From contig JAJRTS010000085.1 in the NCBI GenBank assembly GCA_024278175.1, positions 1-59,843 on the forward strand: 59,843 bases of DNA. Direction: 5' to 3'. The position numbers and the translations under genes are program-made. Of the stretch, positions 1 through 9,456 are shown one piece after another. This stretch comes from Gemmatimonadales bacterium. Lineage in GTDB: Bacteria > Gemmatimonadota > Glassbacteria > GWA2-58-10. Position 1 is the stretch's first letter. Each line of letters begins with the position of its first letter. The notes beneath the pieces were generated by a model. That model had not been told where the DNA came from and did no database searches. It saw only the letters and a list, made by a program, of their open reading frames with translations.

Positions 1-1
1 C

Positions 2-94
2 AATGTAACGGACGAAGTAATCAAGCAGTATGTCGAGAGTCAGAATCATCATAGCGACGACAGTTTTAAAATTGATGGAGAGGGCGAAAATTAA
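2..94 (+). CDS. C-terminal 30 residues of an IS200/IS605 TnpA-like transposase
   Basis: The frame is open from the first bases and ends at TAA 92-94. It reads VTDEVIKQYVESQ and ends DDSFKIDGEGEN, which resembles the last helix and acidic tail of Y1-type (HUH single-strand) transposases of the IS200/IS605 family. These enzymes cut and join single-stranded DNA with one catalytic tyrosine; that residue and the HUH motif lie beyond the left window edge and cannot be checked. The hairpins directly downstream support the call. Whether the element is intact is unknown. Confidence 0.55.
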   Translation, partial: NVTDEVIKQYVESQNHHSDDSFKIDGEGEN

Positions 95-135
95 TCGGCG
101 TAGCCGATCCCACCAGCTTTAGCTGTTACATGAAG

Positions 136-155
136 CCACCGGCTTTAGCCGGTGG
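136..155 (+). repeat. Perfect hairpin, IS200/IS605 right-end type
   Basis: CCACCGGCT and AGCCGGTGG form a perfect 9-bp stem around TT. It lies 41 bases after the transposase stop codon, the usual place for the transposase-binding hairpin. A weaker 5-bp hairpin precedes it at 95-107. The stretch 165-383 contains no gene that I can support. Confidence 0.6.
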
Positions 156-383
156 AGTATTCACTTTTCTCCGGTTGCGGATAAGTAGCGGGTTGTCGAA
201 CCGGTCAACCGCGGCTCGGCCGGGTGCCCGGGGGCAAGGCGAGAGCGTTCCTGTTTATCATACTGCTATTTATGTCCAGGTAAGTTACATTGCCTCTCGG
301 CCGGGCATAATGGAGCAACGGCCCCTGACAACCCCAATCCCCATCCTTTAGTTATTTTTCAACACTCTTGTCTAGCGAACAGC

Positions 384-441
384 AAAAAAACAGGCGAATT
401 CCCCGCCCCGCCCCTCTTCCGGAGCCGGGAAATTCGCCTGT
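384..441 (-). terminator. Intrinsic terminator of the outer-membrane operon
   Basis: ACAGGCGAATT near 390-400 pairs with AATTCGCCTGT at 431-441 around a GC-rich loop. Read on the minus strand, the stem is followed by a run of T (the A run at 384-390). It lies 27 bases after the stop of the PorV-like gene, so it closes the 8212-468 operon. Confidence 0.8.
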
Positions 442-467
442 GAGTGACTGAAGCAAGGGTTGTGAGC

Positions 468-1679
468 TTAGAAACCAAAGCTGACAGTGAAGAAATTATC
501 AGCAGTTAACCTTCCCTTGTTCCGGTAAGCATAACTGAACCGGATGTGCATGTCGTCGAGCTGGCGCTGAATGCCGCCGCCGATACTGAAACCCCTCCAG
601 ATCGGATCGTCGCCCAGGTAGCTGATTCCCGACATGTCGGCATTCTTGACATACTCGTCGGTCTGAACCTGCCAACCCATCCGAAGGGCGCCGGAGAGGA
701 ACGGAGTGAAATTATAGGTCAGCTCCGAGCCGGCACTGTAAGCGATGGGGATATAGCTGGGACGCCAGAATTCACCGCTGACAAGCCAGTTGGTTTTTTC
801 GCCCGTGTACAGATTGTAGGCCAGCGCTATTTTCAGGATAGTCGGCAGGCGGTACGTATGTGTCTGGCGGTAAGCCAGCCGGTTGTTCCTCTTGGAGAAC
901 TGCGAGGGGTCCTGCGACCAGTCCTTGTAGCCGTTGGGCACATTGCCGTTCACGTCTTCCGGCCCGATTTCCTTGAGCAGGTTCGGGCCCGCCATCGTGA
1001 TATTGGTCCCCAGGTACTGGATATTGAAGGAGAACTTGAGGTCCCTGTCGGCCAGTTCCGTATGATAAATCACACCGGCATCCACGCCGAAAGCGCTGCC
1101 GCCCAGGTTGTTCCACAAGTCCTGATGGATGTATTTGACGTTCAACCCGCCGATAAAACGGTCGGACAGGTTGTAGGCCAGCGAGACGCCCATCTGAAAA
1201 TCATAGGCGTTGTAATAGTTACCGGTGCCTTCCGGCGAGGCAATAGTGGTTATCTCGATATCCGGGACGTCGAGGTAGCCGAAAAAGGCGCCCAACACCA
1301 GCGCTCCATCACCCACCGGTGAGGCGAAAGCACCGTAACTGTAGGTCAGGTCCATGGTGTAGTCCACCACCGTCAGCATCAACTCGCGGTTCTGCAGGAA
1401 ACCCAGCCCGGCCGGGTTCCACCAGATTGACGAGATATCGTCGGCCACGGCGGAATACGCGCTGCCCATGGCGATCCCCCGGGCGCCGACCGGGATCGTG
1501 AGAAACTCCGCCGCTCTAACACCCACGAACGAGGCGTCGCTCTGGCGGCCGGCTTCGAGATATTTATCCAGCCCGGTATAATCCTGGCGGGCGGTTCCCT
1601 GCGCCGACAGGGGAAGCGCCGTGAACACCAGCAACATTATTACCGCGGCAAAGCCAATGTAAGCTGTTTTACCTAACAT
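468..1679 (-). CDS. PorV/PorQ-family outer membrane protein
   Basis: A 403-residue protein with a Sec signal peptide (residues 1 to about 26, cut after LSAQ) and a body like the PorV/PorQ (UPF0164) family of 14-stranded outer membrane barrels. The family marker is the early stretch with GARGIAMGSAYSA and WWNPAGLG; the chain ends in an aromatic residue (VSFGF), as outer membrane barrels do. In Bacteroidota, PorV helps move type IX secretion cargo to the surface. The ATG at 1679 is preceded by GGAGGA; the longer open frame overlaps the upstream gene and is not used. It is last in an operon with a sorted secreted protein and a TonB receptor, so a role in delivering or anchoring that cargo is a reasonable inference. 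Confidence 0.8.
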   Translation of the reverse strand: MLGKTAYIGFAAVIMLLVFTALPLSAQGTARQDYTGLDKYLEAGRQSDASFVGVRAAEFLTIPVGARGIAMGSAYSAVADDISSIWWNPAGLGFLQNRELMLTVVDYTMDLTYSYGAFASPVGDGALVLGAFFGYLDVPDIEITTIASPEGTGNYYNAYDFQMGVSLAYNLSDRFIGGLNVKYIHQDLWNNLGGSAFGVDAGVIYHTELADRDLKFSFNIQYLGTNITMAGPNLLKEIGPEDVNGNVPNGYKDWSQDPSQFSKRNNRLAYRQTHTYRLPTILKIALAYNLYTGEKTNWLVSGEFWRPSYIPIAYSAGSELTYNFTPFLSGALRMGWQVQTDEYVKNADMSGISYLGDDPIWRGFSIGGGIQRQLDDMHIRFSYAYRNKGRLTADNFFTVSFGF

Positions 1680-1731
1680 ATATTCCTCCGACTTGGAGAA
1701 CGGGAAAGTGTTGATCCGCATCGTGACAGGT

Positions 1732-4700
1732 TCAGTTGATGACATAGAACTTGCCCGTGTGAGTTTCCCCGCGCTGATCAGTGACATGGTAGAAGTAGAG
1801 CCCGCTGGCCACGGTCTGGCCAAAACGGTTCCTGAGATTCCAGGGCTCGGTTCCGCCATGGTTATCATAGCCGCTGAACTCCCTGGGCTCGTTGTCTGTC
1901 AGCCGGTCCCAATCGGTGTAGTTACCCCAGCCCTGGCGGTTGGCGCCGATATGGTTGAGTACGTTGACAAGGTTGCCGCCCAGCGTATAAATCCGGATCG
2001 TGCAGCGGCTGGGCAGGTTGGTAAATTCGAGCCGCCTGTTGTTGGGCGAGAGGTCGAGGTATGAGCTGGCCACATAGGGGTTCGGCACCACCTTGACCTT
2101 AGTGAGATCGATATCGTCCTCGTCCATCGTCATCGGTTTGATCGTAAACTCCCAGCTATCACCGTTAAACGGCGGGTCGGGAGTCTGGGTAAAAACGGTC
2201 CTGTCCGAGTTCCAGGAACCCCAGGCATGGTCGATAGTGAAAGTGGTGCCTGCGGTGGGCATCCTTTCGATCGTCCCGTCCCCGTTGGTCACTTTCCAGT
2301 TGACCCCGTTGACCCAGATCAGGAACCCCTCGGTGTTGGCGGCGGGCAGACGGTCGAGCAGCTTGAACTCCCGCTGCGAAGGAGGGACGTAGGCGTGGCT
2401 GAAATAGTAGTTCCCGTCGAGCTGATACACGTAGGGATAACCGAGCCCGTACGGCGTCCCGTCCCGCCAGGATTGATTGAAGCCGTTAGGTCCGAGCATC
2501 TCCCTGGTGAGGAAGCCCCAACCGTATTGCTGATCCAGATGCTCAACAGCCGGCAGAGTGTAGCCACGGGTCTGGTCGACCACCTGCAGGGTAAGGTCGC
2601 CGCCGCCGGCATCCTGCCAGGTGAGCGTGAAACGACCGGCGCGGATCTGCGTGTTGATATCCGGCGCTTCGCCACCGAACCGGCTGGCACGGCCGCCGTA
2701 ATGGATGACCGGGGCGCCCGAGTATTCTCCGGCGTTTAAAGTGGCGACTGCGTTTCGGCGGAAATCACCGTCGGACATGTTCTGGAACGTGGCGCTGACC
2801 GCGTAGGAAACGCCCTCTGCGTCCACGGGCCCGTCAACCACCACGCTGGCCTCGCTCTGTCCTCTGCGCTTGCGGACGATGATCGCCTTCGAGGTTCCGC
2901 CCTCGACAGAACCTTCCTGCACCTGGAATTTGATCGAGGCCCAGTTGTTCATGCCCACATCGCCGTAACCGTTCAGGCCCTCCACAGCGGCCAGACGGAA
3001 GCTCCTGGCCTGGGTCAGCCGCTCGTTGTTGACCGGCACGAACTCGAACTCAGCCGCGGGAGCCAGGTAAACCGGCATGTCGCTGAAAGTCCCGTCGCCC
3101 GGACCGCTGAGTTCATAGGTGGCTGCGTCAATCGGATTGCCGGCGAACGGGATGAACTGTACTTCGCCCTCCAGGTCCGCTGCGATAAACTCAGCGGCGT
3201 TGCTCCTGGGCACCACCGAATAAATACTTTCCCCGGTCCGGTTCCAGGTCTTGGCGCTCTCGGGGAGCGGCAAGCTAAAGGATTCGCCGGTGGCAATGTC
3301 GTAGTTAAGGTCATAGGGTACGACCGAGTACCAGATCTTCATTCCGTTGCGCATCCGGTACTGGGGGAAGTCATCCTCGAGCCTGTCGATATAGTGGAAC
3401 TGCACCGTTCCGTCGGTACGGTTGAAATCAACAAGCAGTTCAGAATGGGTGTCGTTGGGCCCCACCAGAGAGCGATAAACCTTGTATCCCTCGAAATCAT
3501 ACTCGCGGTACATCCCGTCGGGATCCAGGCCGGCTTCCTGCAGAAAATAGTAATAGCTATCCGGCGTATTCAGGTTCACATCGCTCCAGGTGATGGATAC
3601 CTGCCGGTCGTTGGGGATAATCGTCAATGTCGGTGGCTGAGGAGTTTCCGGCAGGACATAACCGCCGCCGGCCACGCTCCTGGCCACTTCGGCGTAACGC
3701 TCGGCAGGCGCCAGCGCCTGCTGAATGACCGGAGCATCGATATTGGCCGCATCGAGCTGGGGCGGAATGAACGGGATGACGTCAGGATAGACAAAGAACA
3801 TGGCGTAGTCGAAGCTGAACCCTTCGCGCGGCTTGACATTGAACAGCTCGCCATAGCAGTCGTCCGTGATCCAGGCTCCGCCGCCACCCCAGATCCACTG
3901 GCTGTAACGCGAGTCACCGGGATTGAGCTTGCCCGGCCAGACGTTCTGGTGGGTGCCGGTGAAGGGGTTGATGACGCCGGGCAGGAAATCCTCCGTGCCC
4001 ATGATGTTGCGGTACACCTGGCCGGGGCTTTTGCCGCTCAGACCTAACTGGCGTGAACCTGAAACACCGAAACTGCCGCCGGCGGAGTTGAAGTTCGTCA
4101 GCTCCATCGATTCACCGTTGTACTCGGGGAAACTGATCGGCACGTAGCCGAACAGCGGGTACTCCGGCGGGTTCCAGTTCTGCTGTTGAGGATTCTGGTT
4201 GAAAATTACCCGGATATCCTTTTCGTAATGGTAGCCCCAGAGGTTAGAATTGGGGTTGTAGCTGTTGCCCCAGGTAAAATAGCGCAACTGGTAGTAGAGA
4301 GCGACGCTGGACCAGTTCCAGCCGCCGGGGCGGGCCGCTCCGTAGGCCTGAAAATCGTCGTTCGGGTTGTATTTCATGAACTCGGTGACGTTGATGAAGT
4401 TGTTATGGACGTAAACCATGTCGTTGCTTTCGCCATAATTGAGGAAATACAGCGAAATCTCGTTGATAGCCCCGGGAGTGACCCGGCCCGCTCCCCATCC
4501 GTTGAGGACGTCACCCTGAAAGAGGTACAACGTTTCGGCGCCGTGTTTGACTATCTCGCCATTGGGGTCCCGATCCAGCCTACCACCGACGGGCCAGTCG
4601 ATCAGATCATCGTCGTCCAGGCTCGACCAGACGCGGGAGTGGTTGATGTCGGTGGAGATTGAGCCGACATTCTGGCCGCTGGCGAAAATCGCCGCCAGCT

Positions 4701-5046
4701 CATCGGCGGACTCCGGTTCGGCGCGGTAGCCGGTGGTCCAGCGCCCGTCGGTGCTCATCGTCGTATCCTCGGGAACCCCGTCGCCGTCGGAGTCGATTGT
4801 AAGGGCGAGGAACAGGCCCATGCCGTTATGTCCCCAGGTGTTGCCGGAGCCGGCGGGGAACATGTTCAGTGTCTGGGCGAATGGATGCATCTGATACGGT
4901 CCGTACGACCCGGACCTGATGCCCACCTGAAAGTTGTTTCCCTGGCTGACCCTGAGCTGCAGCTTTTCCGCTCGCAGCATACCGGCTGCCAGGCCGCAGA
5001 CCGCTATCAGGACAGAGAAGATTTTCAAATATCTGGTATACCTCAT
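1732..5046 (-). CDS. Large secreted protein with C-terminal sorting-type domain
   Basis: A 1104-residue exported protein. Residues 1 to about 24 form a signal peptide. The N-terminal half has a DSDGDGVPED calcium-type loop and lacks a known enzyme motif. A fibronectin-III-like strand set begins near residue 500 (PPTLTIIPNDRQVSITWSD). The last ~125 residues, from VVPNPYV through LPSRCTIRIYTLGG to SGLYFYHVTD and GKFYVIN, match the Ig-like C-terminal domain of type IX secretion cargo and FlgD-like tails. The ATG at 5046 follows AGGAG. It lies between a TonB receptor and a PorV-like gene with gaps of about 50 bases. This suggests a surface lipoprotein-like or adhesin-like partner of the receptor; its ligand is unknown. 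Confidence 0.7.
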   Translation of the reverse strand: MRYTRYLKIFSVLIAVCGLAAGMLRAEKLQLRVSQGNNFQVGIRSGSYGPYQMHPFAQTLNMFPAGSGNTWGHNGMGLFLALTIDSDGDGVPEDTTMSTDGRWTTGYRAEPESADELAAIFASGQNVGSISTDINHSRVWSSLDDDDLIDWPVGGRLDRDPNGEIVKHGAETLYLFQGDVLNGWGAGRVTPGAINEISLYFLNYGESNDMVYVHNNFINVTEFMKYNPNDDFQAYGAARPGGWNWSSVALYYQLRYFTWGNSYNPNSNLWGYHYEKDIRVIFNQNPQQQNWNPPEYPLFGYVPISFPEYNGESMELTNFNSAGGSFGVSGSRQLGLSGKSPGQVYRNIMGTEDFLPGVINPFTGTHQNVWPGKLNPGDSRYSQWIWGGGGAWITDDCYGELFNVKPREGFSFDYAMFFVYPDVIPFIPPQLDAANIDAPVIQQALAPAERYAEVARSVAGGGYVLPETPQPPTLTIIPNDRQVSITWSDVNLNTPDSYYYFLQEAGLDPDGMYREYDFEGYKVYRSLVGPNDTHSELLVDFNRTDGTVQFHYIDRLEDDFPQYRMRNGMKIWYSVVPYDLNYDIATGESFSLPLPESAKTWNRTGESIYSVVPRSNAAEFIAADLEGEVQFIPFAGNPIDAATYELSGPGDGTFSDMPVYLAPAAEFEFVPVNNERLTQARSFRLAAVEGLNGYGDVGMNNWASIKFQVQEGSVEGGTSKAIIVRKRRGQSEASVVVDGPVDAEGVSYAVSATFQNMSDGDFRRNAVATLNAGEYSGAPVIHYGGRASRFGGEAPDINTQIRAGRFTLTWQDAGGGDLTLQVVDQTRGYTLPAVEHLDQQYGWGFLTREMLGPNGFNQSWRDGTPYGLGYPYVYQLDGNYYFSHAYVPPSQREFKLLDRLPAANTEGFLIWVNGVNWKVTNGDGTIERMPTAGTTFTIDHAWGSWNSDRTVFTQTPDPPFNGDSWEFTIKPMTMDEDDIDLTKVKVVPNPYVASSYLDLSPNNRRLEFTNLPSRCTIRIYTLGGNLVNVLNHIGANRQGWGNYTDWDRLTDNEPREFSGYDNHGGTEPWNLRNRFGQTVASGLYFYHVTDQRGETHTGKFYVIN

Positions 5047-5104
5047 ATGGAACTCCTGCATAATGAACTTATTCCAAAGGAAAGATCGCGGAACAATTAC
5101 CCGA

Positions 5105-8100
5105 TCAGAAGCGTAACTCCGCTCCCAGACGAATTTGTCTGGCAATACCCCAGTTGGCGGCGTTCATCGTGGACATCATCATCCGATAGGCGATTTCTCC
5201 CTTGGTGGCCTCTTGCCTGCTCAGGTGTCCATCGCCGTTAAAATCCGCGTTGAACCGCATGTCTTCGATCTGGTTTCTGCCCGGCACGTCCCAGTCCCAG
5301 CCCTCGACCGGGGCATGGCCGTACTGGAAGTCCTCGTACAGGTAATGCCTGGGATATCCGGCGCGATCCTTTCGGTTTGTGGCATTGAAAATCTCGGTAA
5401 ACACGCTAACCTGACGGGAGGAGCCGAGCTTGAACGTCTTGGTGAACCTGAGGTCCAGATTGTAGTTCCAGCGGCCGCGATATAGTTTCCGTGCACCGTC
5501 TGGGACTCCGCTCTGGAGAGTCATGATACCGTAGAGCCGCAGGTTTCTGAACAGGGTATTGTAAAACGTGCCGGCCTTGAAATCCTGCGGGAACATGTAG
5601 TTGGCTCTACCGGTGAACATGTGGGTGCGGTCGCCCTCAATCGGACGCAGGTCGTCGGGCGGCACCTGTGCTTCACCGGTGGACGGGTCGTAGGTGAAAG
5701 CGTTTTCCAGCGACTGGTTCGGCGCACTTCCGGTGGTGCGGGAGAACTGCATGGTATAAATCCCGTCGAACGAGAAGTTGTTGGAGAACCGCTTGCTCAG
5801 CTTAAGATCCAGGCCCTTGATATTGCCCGCATCACGGTTGGTGTACGGGGAATACCAGCCGCGCACGCGACGTTCGGTCTGGAACAGCCAGATGTCGCGG
5901 AAGGCCTCCTTGCGCGCCACGTTGCCCTGGATGTCGCGATAATAGGAGACGAAGTCGATCACCACGTTATCCGAAAGCAGGTAACTCAACCCGGCTTCGA
6001 ACGCATCGGTGCGTGTCAGGTCCAGAAACCCGTCGTTGCGGCGGCTGTACATCACCGACATGTTCGGAACCTGGGTGAACGCGCCGTAGGAAAAGCGCAA
6101 TTGCGCCTTGTCGGTTACCGGAAAGGCAACATCGAACCGGGGCGACCACTCATACTTGATCTGCGGGAACGTGCCCTCGCCGCTACGGTTGCTTTGGGTC
6201 ACGCCCCAGTTCTCCCTGGGTCTGAACGAATCGAACCTGATCCCGTAGTCAAAGACGAGATCGCCCAGGTCGGTCCTGTTCTGGGCGTAAAACGCCATGA
6301 TCCGCGGCGTGTAGTTGAACTCGTAGTCATAGTTGCGTGAGGAATTCCAGTTGCCGGGATTGATCTTGTGGTTGTTGATCATCGTATACTGGACGCCGAG
6401 CTTGGCCCGGTTAAAACGGTCTAACTGAAAATCGAGGTCCAACTTGAGATTGTTCTGCTTTTCCCGGGTATACCGGTATTGGAGCAGGTATAAATCATCT
6501 TCCATGGTGCGCAGCGGAGTCTCGAAAAACCAGTTCTGGCGCCAGCGCGTAACTCCGTCAGGGTAGTAACGCGCCTTCAGGTCAGGGTCACTGATGGCCC
6601 AGCGATCCGGATAGTTCTCGACCTCGAAATTGATTTCCTCTTTCTGCCAGCTCAGGAACGGATCGCGCTTCCAGCCCACTGCCAGGTCGGCTCCGTTGAT
6701 ACTCTGATTGACGAAATACGTGTAGCGGAACTGGACGGTGGCGCTGCGCTGGGCGCTTTTGAGAAAATCCCAGTCAAGGCCGACCAAGGTGTTGGAACTT
6801 TTGACCTTGCGCGCCCTGGCCTGATTAATATATGTCGCGGTGTCGGCGCCCCAGTTGCGATCCGGCAGGTCGCTTCGGGTAACGAAGCCGTCGTAGAAAT
6901 AATTGCCGCTGCCGTCGGAGCCTTTGGGATAGGAGCGCTGGTTGCGGGACCAGTTTTGGGTGCCGATCAGCTTAAGCCCCACGAGCGGCGAATAGGTGAT
7001 TTTCCCGGATGCCAGCGTGCGGTCTCCCCAGTTGGTTTCCCGGCGCACGGGGTTGGGCGGCGACCACAGCGAGGCGTTGGTTCCGGTTTTGGAAGCGTAG
7101 AACTCCCGGCCGGTCCGGAATTGATCCAGCGAATAGGCGTTTTCCGGCAAGCTGAGAATCGGGTCGTTGACCACGGATTGGTTCAGCCTGTCGACGAAAG
7201 CCTGGTTCACTCCCCGGAAACCCTCGTCGGCGTGGGTCGGGAGATTGTCCGCCGTGCCCTGGAGTTCCCCGGAAACGTTGAAAAACAGATTTTTGACTTG
7301 CGGGATAATCGGACCGCCCACCGAAGCCGAGAGCTGGTTGTAACCGTAGTCCGCGGTCCGGGGATTCTGCTGGTCGGTGATAAAACGGACCGAACCCCTG
7401 TAATGCGGGCCGCCTTCGCGGGTGACGATATTAATGATCCCCGACTGCGCGTTTCCGTACTCGGCCTGGAACCCGCCGGTGATAATGTCCACCTGTTCCA
7501 CGGAGGCGGTGGAGAACTCCAGCGGGTTGGTGTCCTGTCCGGTATGGGCTTCTTCAGTGCTGTTCCACCAGCTTCCGCCGCTCCAGGTGTCGTCGAACGG
7601 GTCGGCCGTGGTGTTGCGCACCATCACGCCGTCGACAACCATCGCTTCCTCACCCAGACGGCCGCCGCGGATACGCAGGCCCTGGGCCTTGCTACCGGCT
7701 CCGCCTATCTGCACGCCTGCTTCCAGAACCATCAGGTCCTCCAGCCTGGTCGCCGGGGCCTCATCGATATACTCAGACGTCAGTCTCTGTTTGGAAACGG
7801 TGTTGTCGCGCGGGACCAGGATCTCGCTCTCACCTTCAATCGTAATCCCCTCCAGCTGAACCACGGTGGAGCTGAGCACACCATTGACCGTTGTGGTTTG
7901 ACCGGCAAGGATCATCTGGCTGGCGACCGTGGTTTTCTGGTAACCGGTATAGGTAAATGTGATGTTCCTTATACCCGGCGGAACGTTGAGGATAAAAAAG
8001 TAACCGTCCGCGTTGGTTACATTGCCCAGCCGCGTGCCTTCCACCACAACCTGGGCGCCCTGCAGAGGTTGCCCGCTGTCCTTGTCCCGGACAACACCTT

Positions 8101-8212
8101 CGATCTTACCGGTGGAAAGCTGGGCGAAAAGACTCGTTGAGACCGTGAGCAGGACCGGCATAAAGGCCGCCTTGATTACCGACCATACTCGTTCAGACGC
8201 TTTTCGTTGCAT
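5105..8212 (-). CDS. SusC/RagA-like TonB-dependent receptor
   Basis: A 1035-residue outer membrane transporter that takes up bulky ligands with TonB energy. In order: signal peptide (1 to about 31), carboxypeptidase-regulatory-like Ig domain (about 35-115; IEGVVRDKDSGQPLQGAQV), plug domain (about 135-290; LRIRGGR and VDGV motifs), then a long beta barrel ending in LGAELRF with the terminal Phe typical of barrels. The C-terminal part holds an EF-hand-like DFNGDGHLS stretch. The ATG at 8212 is chosen because GGGGG lies 5 bases upstream; the ATG at 8224 has no ribosome site. It is the first gene of an operon with a sorted secreted protein and a PorV-like protein. The substrate cannot be read from sequence. 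Confidence 0.88.
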   Translation of the reverse strand: MQRKASERVWSVIKAAFMPVLLTVSTSLFAQLSTGKIEGVVRDKDSGQPLQGAQVVVEGTRLGNVTNADGYFFILNVPPGIRNITFTYTGYQKTTVASQMILAGQTTTVNGVLSSTVVQLEGITIEGESEILVPRDNTVSKQRLTSEYIDEAPATRLEDLMVLEAGVQIGGAGSKAQGLRIRGGRLGEEAMVVDGVMVRNTTADPFDDTWSGGSWWNSTEEAHTGQDTNPLEFSTASVEQVDIITGGFQAEYGNAQSGIINIVTREGGPHYRGSVRFITDQQNPRTADYGYNQLSASVGGPIIPQVKNLFFNVSGELQGTADNLPTHADEGFRGVNQAFVDRLNQSVVNDPILSLPENAYSLDQFRTGREFYASKTGTNASLWSPPNPVRRETNWGDRTLASGKITYSPLVGLKLIGTQNWSRNQRSYPKGSDGSGNYFYDGFVTRSDLPDRNWGADTATYINQARARKVKSSNTLVGLDWDFLKSAQRSATVQFRYTYFVNQSINGADLAVGWKRDPFLSWQKEEINFEVENYPDRWAISDPDLKARYYPDGVTRWRQNWFFETPLRTMEDDLYLLQYRYTREKQNNLKLDLDFQLDRFNRAKLGVQYTMINNHKINPGNWNSSRNYDYEFNYTPRIMAFYAQNRTDLGDLVFDYGIRFDSFRPRENWGVTQSNRSGEGTFPQIKYEWSPRFDVAFPVTDKAQLRFSYGAFTQVPNMSVMYSRRNDGFLDLTRTDAFEAGLSYLLSDNVVIDFVSYYRDIQGNVARKEAFRDIWLFQTERRVRGWYSPYTNRDAGNIKGLDLKLSKRFSNNFSFDGIYTMQFSRTTGSAPNQSLENAFTYDPSTGEAQVPPDDLRPIEGDRTHMFTGRANYMFPQDFKAGTFYNTLFRNLRLYGIMTLQSGVPDGARKLYRGRWNYNLDLRFTKTFKLGSSRQVSVFTEIFNATNRKDRAGYPRHYLYEDFQYGHAPVEGWDWDVPGRNQIEDMRFNADFNGDGHLSRQEATKGEIAYRMMMSTMNAANWGIARQIRLGAELRF

Positions 8213-8546
8213 AAAAACCCCCATAAAGAATGGATCGTGCAGCAACTGAAATAATTTTAACTGTTAGGTTTCATTGGCATAACTCCCGTTTTCAGTACCG
8301 TGGTTAAGCCATGGAGGCAGCTAGTCCTGATCAGTGATTCAATTCCCATGAACCCGAAACCGCTGAGACCTCTTCATCCAACACGTTTTTTTGGGGGAAA
8401 CCACCTCCTGGAGGAACGCCCTCCCGTTGAGTTTTGCAATCACCGCACGGGCCATCACAGAAAACCGGGCTGATCATATGGGCCGTGCTTTCGCTTTTGC
8501 GGAGCCGGAACAGAATCCGGGAGACCCCGCTCAGAATTTTCCTCTC
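8213..8546. other. Non-coding gap upstream of the TonB receptor operon
   Basis: 334 bases between two minus-strand genes. It must hold the promoter of the receptor operon and the end of the transcript starting at 9410 or beyond. I see no convincing sigma70 promoter, riboswitch or terminator. The overlapping plus-strand open frame is the shadow of the 8547 gene. Confidence 0.5.
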
Positions 8547-9410
8547 TCATTCTGTGCTGACTTTGATGGGTCCTACATAGTCCGTGCTGATCACTACATC
8601 GTCGATCCAGTAGGTGCATTCCTTTTCGTAATGGCCGAGATAAAGCCCGAACATGACCATATTGAGCTTCAGGGTTTCAACATCCCGCCAACGCATCTCC
8701 TTGACATGCATTATCTTTTCCCCATCGATCCAGAGGGCCTGCTCACCGTCCTTAGCGCCCGGTTCGTTGGCCTTGACCATTACCTCGAAGCAATACCATC
8801 TGCCCCGCTCGATGGCGAATGGCACTTCCGGATAGAAATAGTTGCCCCAGTAATAACCGTCTGCCGACTGCTTCATATCTGGCCAGTAGGTGTAAAAAGC
8901 GACCTGGCCGGGAGGGTCCACTCCCTCCTTGCGCAGCGGGTCGAGGGTCGTGATGAAGCGGTCTGTACCATCGGGCTTGCGGCCCGCGCCACCCAGCACC
9001 GAGTACGGATCGTCCGGGCGGCAGCCCCATAACTGAACCCAGTGCATCCCCCTGCCCTGGTCGAAATCCCCGGCGAACCTGACATACCAGCGTACATAAG
9101 TCAGGTCGTGGCCCGGCAGGAACCAGGCCCTGAGCCAACTGTCGGACTCCCTGTAAACCCGTCCCCTGATAGTCTTCCCCTCGCCGGTAGCCAGGGCGGT
9201 GAGGCGGTACGATTTTTTGCCCGTGTGTACGTATTCCGGCCGCATTTCGAAGTCACCCCGGGCAGTATCGTTTCTGTATCTCTCCCATCCGTCTCCCAGG
9301 CTGCCGGATTCGAAATCCTCGCTCATGACGACCCGTGAATCATCCGGAGCACAGAACAGTCCCGTGATCATGGTCGCGGAGAGCAGCAAGACGATTTTCA
9401 GGTTGTGCAT
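8547..9410 (-). CDS. Exported concanavalin-like beta-sandwich protein, possible polysaccharide lyase
   Basis: A 287-residue exported protein. The N-terminus is a hydrophobic signal with a Cys near residue 21 (GLFCAPDD); the Phe at -1 makes a lipobox poor, so lipidation is uncertain. The body starts at SEDFESGSLGDGWERY and carries RWYVRFAGDFDQG, GMHWVQLWG and late WIDDVVIST strands, the pattern of jelly-roll sugar-binding or polysaccharide-lyase-like proteins. No catalytic residues can be assigned. The ATG at 9410 has AAGGAGA upstream. It follows the 9457-11043 gene by 46 bases on the same strand, probably in one transcript. Confidence 0.6.
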   Translation of the reverse strand: MHNLKIVLLLSATMITGLFCAPDDSRVVMSEDFESGSLGDGWERYRNDTARGDFEMRPEYVHTGKKSYRLTALATGEGKTIRGRVYRESDSWLRAWFLPGHDLTYVRWYVRFAGDFDQGRGMHWVQLWGCRPDDPYSVLGGAGRKPDGTDRFITTLDPLRKEGVDPPGQVAFYTYWPDMKQSADGYYWGNYFYPEVPFAIERGRWYCFEVMVKANEPGAKDGEQALWIDGEKIMHVKEMRWRDVETLKLNMVMFGLYLGHYEKECTYWIDDVVISTDYVGPIKVSTE

Positions 9411-9456
9411 CGCACATTCTCCTTTCCGGTATGTCTTTTGCATTTTACCCGGGTTC

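Larger units (their letters stand above)
1..164 (+). mobile_element. Right end of an IS200/IS605-family insertion sequence (partial)
   Basis: The end of a transposase reading frame (2-94) is followed by a short hairpin at 95-107 and a strong hairpin at 136-155 with a 9-bp stem and TT loop. Subterminal hairpins just after tnpA are the hallmark of IS200/IS605 right ends, where they are recognised as single-stranded DNA. The right boundary is placed after the TTCAC at 160-164 by analogy with the family, not by a seen junction. The left end lies outside the window. Confidence 0.55.

Noticed and set aside
130-351. 73-residue open frame after the IS end
   Set aside because: No ribosome site, overlaps the transposon hairpin, and the composition is not protein-like.
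468-1322. Plus-strand open frames opposite the PorV-like gene
   Set aside because: They are shadows of the minus-strand gene: composition is Val/Gly/Arg-rich, with no ribosome sites, and the minus frame has signal peptide, family motifs and terminator.
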